DNA of 64,000 nucleotides from Symbiodinium kawagutii (Eukaryota > Sar > Dinophyceae > Suessiales > Symbiodiniaceae): assembly GCA_009767595.1 (NCBI GenBank), contig VSDK01010069.1:48245-112244 (forward strand). The letters are read 5' to 3'. The notes beneath the pieces are model-generated. The model saw nothing but the letters and a program-made list of their open reading frames with translations, was not told the DNA's origin and did no database searches. Position numbers and translations under genes: made by a program. Each line of letters opens with the position of its first letter. Positions within the stretch are counted from its first letter, which is position 1. Positions 56,201 to 64,000 of the stretch are shown here, piece by piece.

Positions 56201-59200
56201 TGCCATATTCCATTGCACTCGTTGATACCCGTTGCACATTGTTGCATTCTTCGTCGCTCCATTCGTTGCGTTTTTTCTTAGAGTGTCACCTTTGGGGGTT
56301 GATTCTTCTTGAAAGTTGTGCCATGCGCTCATCCGTTGCATTGCAGGCACCTATGAGACAAAGAGTTGCGACCATATGTGATGAATTATGGTGCATTGTG
56401 ATGAATAATGACATGCATTGACCATCACAAACAGACACAAATCAATCAGCACACATTATTGCTTGCCATGCGGTACCGTGCGTACCTGTTCGAACACAAC
56501 AATACATGTGCAAAACTATGTAACATGCTGCGCTCACAGCTCAAAACAGTGGTTGCACGCTCACACTTGAGCACTAATGTGTGTGTGTGTGTGTGTTTTC
56601 TTTTCGGCATCGGCTTAAGGGTGCTTGTTTCCGTTTTGCTGAACCCTAGCTGGTCTAGCTGTAGTAGTCACAGTTGCCCCTTCAGGGCTTGCATGCCTGA
56701 TCTAAATTTGTTCTGTTCATTTCAGTATCACCGATTGCATTTTTAGACCAGAACTACCAAGAACGTTTTCAAATTCCAGAAGATCCGAGAAGGATGGAGA
56801 AAGTGCTTGTATGGAAAAGGATGCAAGAGGGACTGTTGCTGGAAGTCACTAGTCCGAAAGCATTTTGAATTTCGCCGGCCCGGCCTCAAGGTTCGATTGC
56901 CTCTTCGGACCAGCATACAAAGGCATTCCCTTGGGCGCTGCTGTTGCCATTGCTCTCTACAAGAATCATGGACTCTCGGCAGCACAGACTGCATTCTACC
57001 TACCAAGTTCCTTTGGCAGACGGGGTCCTTTCGGAAGTGATGGCCCACACGGAAAGTGCAAGGAGAAGTTATGGATTAGCTTTGTCGGGGTATTATATGG
57101 TATTATTAGTTTCCTTGGTTCTGGCTGTCTCTGTAGCCATTTGGGCTTAAGCTCGTTTCCAGCTCTGGTGTGATGCTTCAAGGGGGTCCAAATTGCCAGG
57201 TGTTGCGGCATCAGTTGCTGATGTCAAGGCACAGAAGGTGGTGATTGTCGGTAGTGGGCTGGCGGTCCCGTTCTGGCGCCAGTGGACTTAGCAAGACAGA
57301 ACTCGCTTGTGCTCTCCTTGGGAGTCTTCGATGTCCAATGAGTCAGCCAACACGCGCAACAAGGGCACAAGCGAGTCCTGCTGTGCCAGAAATGATCCAG
57401 GTCTCTACTTCGTGGGCGATCCATTCCCCAATCTCTTGGATGGAATGTGAAAGTTCTCGGGCTGGTGCTTGCAGGCGAGCTGGAGCTCAGCAGCATGACA
57501 GGCTGGACCATTCTCGAGAGCACCATGAGAATTCCAAGGCCACAAGGAGGGCACCTCAGAAAAGCCAGGGAACTCCCAGGGCACAAAGTTGCGCCAAGGA
57601 TCACTTCCCAGAAGCTGTGGCCAAGGACAAGTTGAAGATCCTGACCTTTGCAACCTTCACTCGTCGTGGTATGGACTAAGCAGGTGGGGCCCGGTGGGGT
57701 TGAAAAGCAGATAGGCGCTTCGCAACAACTCACCAGCTTCGTCGCCAAGTCGGCCCCGCAACTGTTGCAGATGCCAACCACCAGCGCACCAACAGTGACG
57801 GCATCAGCCTTTGCAGCGACTAAACGAAGCTACCCAAAACATAAACGCAATCTCGATGTTTCTGCCCGGAAAATGACAAGTTCAAGATGCAATGGTAGGC
57901 GCCGGAGGAAACCTCCTGAACACTGAAGGCAATGAGTTGGTGAATGAGTTGGAAACTGCATGAAACTGCCTAATTGCTCAACGCCATGTCCAAGAACAAG
58001 GTTTTTTTTTTTTGCATCCTGATCTCCCAGAAGGATTGCGATGTGGACTGTGCGATACCCCACAGGCTTGTCCTGTTCCTTGGACTCTTGTCTCTAGGGC
58101 TGCGGTGGCAGGAATGACAAACCCAAAGCCCTGGCCTGGAGCGATGTCCAAGGAACAGGACAAGCCGGTGGGGTATCGCACAGTCGACATTGCATGATTT
58201 CTACGTGTCCAGCAAGGCGATGAAGAAGATGAAGATCCTCATGGACAAGCTCCCTCACCTGGGCTTTGGCTCAATGTTGGCTGCCAAGCGCCGACAATCC
58301 AAAGTTGTGCGAACTTGCGACGGCTGAGGGCAAGGCGCTGACAGGAAGAAGGGCACCCATGGAGGGCCGCAGAGGTCACATCCTGCGCCTAGTCCGCCAG
58401 CATGCCCTTGCTCTACTACACCAGGCACTGGCTGGAAACACTGGTGCCACAGCCTTGGGAGGCAAGGACAAAGCCATGGAGCTTTCAGGTGTGGCCACGG
58501 GGGACGGGCCAGAGAAGCCAAAAGGACAGCAGTCATGGCCTACTATGGACAGCGGTCATGGTGCCCTTTTCCAAGTAGGACAGCAGTCATGGCCCACTGC
58601 TCAGTGGTTTCCTTCTCTACTTGGAAAAAGGCAACCACTGAGCAGTGGGCCAGGAACCGTCGAGAAAGATTGGCGCCGCCTCCGCCAGCAGCACCTAGGA
58701 TGATTCTCCACCCCACCCCATGGCAGTGGTGCGTCCGGGCATCATTGGTGCCTGCTTCTTCTTGTGGAACATCATCTTGATACTCAGCAAGGCCGTTGTT
58801 CACCGGCAACATGAACTTGACCAACAACCGCAACGGCACCATGCGCTCAGCTATCTTCTGGCTCACCTGTGCCAAAGTCCACGTCTTGGAAAATTTCGCT
58901 GACATGTTGGGAGGTCCAGGTGAGTTGAACAGTGAGGGCTACCTCTTCGGTTGCATCCACTGGACCAGTGCCTCTGGCATGGTCAAGGGCTGGTCCATGT
59001 CCATCGTCGAGGAGTAATTACTTGGCCTTGGCCTCGTTGCTGATGGGTTTAGACTGTCGCTCCAATATGGACAAAATGGAGTTGGCAGCTCTGCCAAAGC
59101 TTCATTGTTGTCGAGGAATCCTGCCGGAAGTTGGTTTCAAGAGGTCTTATTGCCCAATGTAGCCAATGTGCGGGCGACTGCTGCAGGAGTTGTAATTCAA

Positions 59201-62200
59201 GGTTTTCATGAAGCATACCTCTTGACACTGACTGTCAACTAGCCACAGGCCGAGAGTCTTTCGTGCTTGCAATTGGAGGGGGGAAAAAGCTCTTGACAGG
59301 TAGTTCCGTGGGATTGGATCCGGGCATTTTGAATGGATGAATTGAATTCTCAGAACATGTTCCGCCCTTACTTGCAACGATCCATTGACTGTTCAGAAGA
59401 AATATGCAGTAGTGCCTGTTAAGTGTTCTTGCTTGGATGCAGTCGGGCGTGTTTTTACAGAGCTCGTTTGACGATAGGTTGGCACGCCCACGCGCACAGA
59501 AATAATGAAACGTCTATCCACACACGCGCACGCAAGTTTACACATGGATGCACTGCGATGCATTTGAATCATGTGTGTGTGTGTGTGCATGCATGTAAAC
59601 ATATATGTAAGTAAGCATGCCTGTGTGCATGCATGAATGAATGTGTGTATGCGCGTGTGGCTACATATGTTCATTTTCATTTTCACACACATATATCTAG
59701 GTGTGTATATATATATATATGTGTGTGTGTGTGTATGTATAGATGTGTATATACATATATGTTTATGTATTGATTTACAGATAGATTGATAGGTAGATAG
59801 ATAGATAGATATGTGCACATATATATTCAGAGAGAGAGAGAGATAGAGGGATAGATAGATGGATGGATGGATAGATAGATAGATAGACAATACTAGTTCT
59901 GTGCGTGTGTTGATTTGCACGTCATTGTATGGCTTTTTCCAGCATGGTCAGAACAGGTCGCAGCGTGGCGTACGCTTACAACCGTAAGGAAGCCAAGGCG
60001 GGCCCGTGTTTGACTGCTGCAAGTCACTCAGAGAATTCGTGTCTAGTAAGCGTCCAAACGCATAATTGCTGAAGACATTTTGGGAGTTGATAGTGGCTAA
60101 TAGTGGTTGAGAATTTTGATGCTAGAGGGCTCTGGGGGCTCTTCAAGTGGGAGAAAGCCCCTCTTCACAGTCCTGAGAACGTTGTGTACTCGGAGTCTTG
60201 TCAAGTTGCTATTCGTGCGAATTCAAAAATTCAAGGAAGGGTAACTGGCACATGCCGCCCCAGAATACCACACAATGCTGAGGATGAATCAAAGTGATAC
60301 AAGCGGATGCTTTCGGATTCTTTTAGTGCCTTGTGGGGCACCGCTTTTTTAGTCGACATGGCCTTATGAGTAATGAGTATCTTAAATTTATTTAATTGCT
60401 TTTCGTTCAAAGCGTTGTCCGGCACTGCTCCTTCGGATTCAAAACTATGAAAGCGTTGTCATGCCACCCGGCTTGGAGGCCCACGGTGAGGGTGGCCAAA
60501 TTGTTGGAAAGCTTCAACCACGCGTGTCCACAAGCTGAGAAGCTGTGGCAACCAGTGTCCCAAAGGGCCCCCATAATTTCGAAATTTGATCCCAAGACTT
60601 GTGGACCAACAGCAGCACGTGACATGACACAGATGTGGCGAATATGATCCAATCAAATGATTATGTGAGCTGAGTGCTGGTAGGCGAGCTTTTGTGACCG
60701 AGGCTGATCGTCGATGACGTGATCACTGCAGGAACTGCGATCCGAGAGCCCCTTGGCAAAATGACAGGTACATATAAGTGTTGCACAAACTTACTTCAGA
60801 TTGCAAAGTCACAGTCGCTTGATCATTCCGGATATGTCATGGGTGAGCCCATATTTTTAACCCTTATTTTTGATGGTGATTCACAATTTACTGATTTCTG
60901 CTTACGGTTTCTAATCAATTTGGATCTAGCATTTCCAGGGTTTTTCAAAGTTGGCATGCAAGCCATGGTGGTACTGCAGCAGTGATCTAGCAAACAAGAT
61001 TTAAGCCGCCAAAAACATTGACCCCGGGACAGGGTCCCGGACAGCATGCTATGAGACACTGGCATCGTTCACTGTGACCAAGCGCCTCAAGTAAGGTCGA
61101 TGGACTTGCTGGCAGCCCAGAATCTCGGCCCAATGCTGGAATTGTGCTGGAAAACCGCCCTTGGTTTCCAACAACTATTCTTTTCAGATTCCAGCAAATG
61201 ACTTTGGATATTTCGGAGGATTTTTGTCATCCCATGACTGGCTAGAGGTTTTTGAGCACAGAGTTGTGCAAGTAGGTGTGATCGATCATTGCTCTCAAAT
61301 TTTGAGGGTGCTGCGCTGCTCATGATTCCATCTTGAAAGCAAGCACTTTAATGGCGAATCGACTTCACGAAAGTCTCAAGATGTTTTAAGATGTTTTAAG
61401 CACATCTCTGACAGCATTCACTTGCATCCGAAGAGGTTCGCAGCTGCATGTGTTGCATCAGCAGGGCACCTCTTCCAGACCAACAGAAGTTTGAGATAGC
61501 CTAAGTGTGATAGCTTAAGTATGCAGATGTATGCAGGCATCACACACGGATTGGGCACATCAGATGCTGTGGATTTGATGTTTCTTGCCGTTGTCCTTTC
61601 GCTCGGCTTCAGGAAGGATGTCCAAGCCGTTGGCGTTGTCGTTGCGAAACTTGGCCCCAAATTGTGGTGACCTACAGGGACCGGCTGACGGCAAAGGTGC
61701 TGGCTGATGACTTGATGCCAGACATAGCCTGTCCACGCCAAGCAATCAGAGAATCCTAACTTAAGCCAGGCACGTTTATGATAAGAACGCTTTGAGAGAT
61801 GGTATGCGCATGCATTCAGATGCTGTTGCCAGCAGTGGCCAAGCGTTCAAAAGCTATCCAAGCATGATGGTGTGATGATGTATGATGACTTTCAGTAGAA
61901 AAACAGCCTTGATTTTTTCCATGAACAGTGTCATTTTTACCCCAGATGCTTCTCTAAAGCACGTCATCACAAAGATCTGGAAATCCAATGTATCCAAGTG
62001 TGTGCATCCACTTGCCTAGCATGAAGAGGATGGACCGCCAAGAACGAGTTCAAGAAGATGTGAAGGTGTCGGCAATTCAACAAGTTGAAAAAGACTACAA
62101 GATCCCAGCTGCTTGACCGTTACCAAGACAAGGTGATAATGTTGAGCCAAACCAACCTGATCTACGGCGATCTATGCATCTAGCGACAGCCCAGCACTAC

Positions 62201-62561
62201 AACAGCCGTTCACTTGGAATGGAAAGCATCCCGCAGCTGTGGTGAAGATTTTTACTATGACCATTGAGCTCCATCTCAGGTTATCAGCATCGCAAAAATG
62301 GAGGATTTGATCACCTACATTGACGAGCAGTACCCAGACCTCAGCGAAGGGAGCTGGACATGCAGTTTGAAGAGCGTGGCAGAACTTGCCGACATGCCAG
62401 AGGATTCCGGCAAAATTGCTTCTTTTGTTGTATTTGTGTAATCCTTTATGCTGGCTTGTCCTTAGCCATCCTTAACTCCATTGTGTCTCGGGTGATATGT
62501 CCTTAGCTCGCTGAGGTATGTCCAGGATGACCGAGCGGAGCTCCTCGCTAGAATCAAGGAC
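53204..62561 (+). CDS. pyrE: Orotate phosphoribosyltransferase
   Basis: Converts orotate and PRPP to orotidine 5'-phosphate in pyrimidine synthesis. Ordered exons: 53204-53241 ([13 protein letters not shown]), 53529-53585 ([17 protein letters not shown]), 53777-53821 ([15 protein letters not shown]), 56891-56978 ([15 protein letters not shown]), 59964-59997 (AYNRKEAK), 60703-60767 ([15 protein letters not shown], the PRPP-binding loop), 61613-61645 (VQAVGVVVA), 62029-62110 (MDRQER then [14 protein letters not shown]), 62280-about 62357 ([14 protein letters not shown]) and 62516-62561. The joins use GA, GT, GC donors with correct phase. All substrate-binding motifs of the bacterial/yeast-type enzyme are seen except the DHGEGG loop segment, whose exon was not located between 59998 and 60702. 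The 5' end may extend upstream in frame; if the last exon is not used, the stop is TAA at 62439. No orotidylate decarboxylase motif follows, so fusion is not evident. Confidence 0.93.
53822..56890 (+). other. 3.1-kb intron of the phosphoribosyltransferase gene
   Basis: Between the third and fourth identified exons. Nothing recognised except short TGATG repeats (56114-56137), CATG-rich words (56140-56180) and a TG run (56579-56598). Confidence 0.6.
58038..58192. repeat. Inverted repeat, about 48-bp arms
   Basis: Left arm about 58038-58086 (core GGACTGTGCGATACCCCAC), right arm about 58145-58192 (core GTGGGGTATCGCACAGTC). The arms are near-perfect complements with a roughly 58-bp loop. Likely a foldback or MITE-like insertion. 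Confidence 0.75.
58561..58651. repeat. Interleaved inverted repeats
   Basis: Segment A (58561-58579, GTGCCCTTTTCCAAGTAGG) pairs with A' (58615-58633). Segment B (58591-58609, GGCCCACTGCTCAGTGGTT) pairs with B' (58633-58651). The order is A-B-A'-B', so the two stems cross. GGACAGCAGTCATGGCC is also directly repeated at about 58524 and 58578. Confidence 0.7.
59570..59885. repeat. TG, TA and GATA microsatellites
   Basis: TG runs near 59571-59587 and 59721-59735, TA at 59706-59720, GATA at 59785-59812 and 59846-59887. Confidence 0.9.
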
Positions 62562-63536
62562 GTTAGCTGGACGAACTGCTATGGAATTCGCACAGCTCGT
62601 CAAAAACACATGAATGACGTTTTTTTATCGGTAATCTTCTTTAGTCTTCGTCGAGTCATTTCGTCATAACGCGCGGAAGGTTCGCGGACGGGAAATTTTG
62701 CGGAAGCTTTGTGGGCGCTCTTTATAATGTGAATATCTTAGACAGAATATGCTTGAATGATGCCAAAATGTGGTTGAAATCTTGGCCGCGGAAGCAAGAC
62801 CCCAAAATTTGCTTCGCGGAAGCTCGCAGAAGCAAAGGTCAAACAAATGACTTCGCGGAACCTCGCGGAAGCTACATTTGCATCCGGGCGCACTTCGCGG
62901 AAGCCCTGGCGGAAACACTGTGAAACGTCAAAACAAATTAGTAAGGAACAAAAAAAATCATTCACATAGCCTTGCGATGCCTGGAGTGTTTGTTCCGCAT
63001 TCCAGTGAAGATTCTTTGAGTCCACTTTGTGTTGTCAGGCATACCTGCAGTTTGCACTGCATTGGAATTTTCCGTGGGCATACTTAAGCAACTTCAGTTT
63101 AATCAGAAAACACGGGTCATTGTTACTCAAAGACCCTTCCATGTGCCTGCGCTGCCTGAAAGCTGTGCAATGTTTGCATGCTGCAAATTGTTGGTTTGCT
63201 TGGGATCAAAGCCAATGACATGCCGTTGAGATGCGTGGTGATGGCCTGCTAGCCATGTGTGCTCAACTGCGCTTTGTAGGAACACCTGACAGGACTACCG
63301 AGAGCGCTTTGGGATCTGAATCCTGTGGCACTTCACCTGTGCAAACATTTGCTTGATGACTTTTAAACAGCAATATTTGTGGTTGCGATGATCCCTGAAC
63401 AGTTTGCAAATTGTATGGTTGAATGATGATCCACAGGTGAAAGAGGGTCGTGGCTCATTGTAGCTCGCTGTAGCTCATGGTAGCTACAGTATATCTTGTC
63501 GGGAATGTATTTTCCAATCGCAGGTGCTGCCAGGGG
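62562..63536 (+). other. No gene assigned; CGCGGAAG motif cluster
   Basis: Downstream of the phosphoribosyltransferase gene. Between about 62668 and 62910 the word CGCGGAAG (often CTTCGCGGAAGC) or close variants occur about eight times. No exon was recognised to 63536. Confidence 0.45.
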
Positions 63537-63832
63537 ATGAAGCACAAAACATAAGGCAAAAAATTAATATACCATAATTATATTTAATTTTATTGAATCT
63601 TGAAGGCAATAAAAAAAATATACGATATATATTTTTAGTAAAATATTTTTACTTTTAAAATAAAAAAAATATCCGAATTTTATAATGAAGCACAAAACAT
63701 AAGGCAAAAAATTAATATACCATAATTATATTTAATTTTATTGAATCTTGAAGGCAATAAAAAAAATATACGATATATATTTTTAGTAAAATATTTTTAC
63801 TTTTAAAATAAAAAAAATATCCGAATTTTATA
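63537..63832. repeat. Exact tandem duplication, 148-bp unit
   Basis: Unit 1 (63537-63684) and unit 2 (63685-63832), both starting ATGAAGCACAAAACATAAGG, appear identical base for base. The duplication marks the beginning of extremely AT-rich sequence. Confidence 0.93.
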
Positions 63833-64000
63833 TATTTTATATTTAAAAAAGAATATTATAATTATATATAAATATTAAAATTTAAAATATATAAAATTAA
63901 ATTAAAAGATAAATATTAAATATTATATTTATTTAATTAATAATTATTAAAATTATTATAGAAATTAATATTTTATATAATATAATTTAAAAAATATTAG
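63541..64000. other. Extremely AT-rich terminal segment
   Basis: From about 63541 the sequence is roughly 90% A+T, and from 63833 to the end almost free of G and C. The preceding 60 kb is of mixed composition. No gene recognised. Could be an organelle-derived insert, foreign DNA or a mis-join. Confidence 0.85.

Larger units (their letters stand above)
56979..59963 (+). other. 3.0-kb intron with inverted repeats
   Basis: Between the FGPAYKG and NRKEAK exons. Holds inverted repeats at 58038-58192 and 58561-58651 and TG/TA/GATA microsatellites (59570-59885). Open segments at 57001-57150 (ending in a hydrophobic stretch) and 58880-59017 have no conserved motif and no secure splice borders. Confidence 0.6.

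Noticed and set aside
57001..57173. Open frame ending in a strongly hydrophobic helix
   Set aside because: Directly follows the FGPAYKG exon inside an intron; no conserved motif, no leader and no good splice borders. Probably a chance frame.
58880..59017. Open segment encoding [18 protein letters not shown]
   Set aside because: Reads like protein, but has no match to phosphoribosyltransferases, sits inside the 3-kb intron and has no clear acceptor or donor.
60670..60690. VLVG-encoding bases as the exon containing the GEGG-x-LVG loop of the phosphoribosyltransferase
   Set aside because: Only about 15 nt separate it from the next exon, too short for an intron, and an in-frame stop intervenes. 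The similarity is probably accidental, so the true exon remains unlocated.

Overview
The window looks like nuclear DNA of a dinoflagellate, most likely a Symbiodiniaceae-like species. Four things support this. (1) Proteins recognised by homology are broken into many short exons (often 30-110 nt) spread over kilobases. (2) When exons are joined so that the conserved protein stays in frame, the 5' splice sites are a mixture of GT, GC and GA, always with an AG acceptor and often with G as the first exon base; this is a known dinoflagellate feature. (3) An intronless gene carries a degenerate dinoflagellate spliced-leader sequence just upstream of its ATG, as expected for a reinserted mRNA. (4) Every recognised gene is on the + strand, as in dinoflagellate unidirectional gene arrays. 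Exon coordinates were read by eye from protein similarity and splice phase; no alignment or transcript data were used.

Layout. 1-3670: no gene assigned; microsatellites and one assembly gap. 3671-5727: a small cold-shock-domain protein gene. About 6238-35555: a very large, probably single, multi-exon gene for a coiled-coil protein. Its coiled-coil exons (mostly symmetric, phase 0) run to about 23.3 kb, followed by a pair of EF-hand-like exons (23.4-23.9 kb), repeated SH3-like modules (25.1-33.0 kb) and more coiled coil (34.9-35.6 kb). Inside its 11034-13847 intron sits an intronless pentameric ligand-gated ion channel gene (11694-13025) with the spliced-leader relic at 11621-11642. Other introns hold long microsatellites, a 102-bp higher-order repeat and an 814-bp element with 30-bp terminal inverted repeats (31081-31894).

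36466-44593: a bacterial-type peptide chain release factor 1, in about 17 exons, with PxT and GGQ motifs present; it presumably serves the plastid or the mitochondrion. 47211-47957: exons of a PX (phosphoinositide-binding) domain protein. 48.5-51.8 kb: exon-like segments not assigned to a family. 53204-62561: orotate phosphoribosyltransferase (pyrimidine synthesis), with two roughly 3-kb introns, one of which holds nested and interleaved inverted repeats. 62.6-63.5 kb: nothing assigned. 63537-64000: an abrupt change to extremely AT-rich DNA that starts with an exact 148-bp tandem duplication and is probably of different origin or an assembly junction.

The genes have no obvious shared pathway. 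They read as a co-oriented array of unrelated housekeeping and lineage-specific genes. The most interesting parts are the nested retrogene with its leader relic, the giant modular coiled-coil gene, and the consistent GC/GA splice donors visible in four independently recognisable genes.
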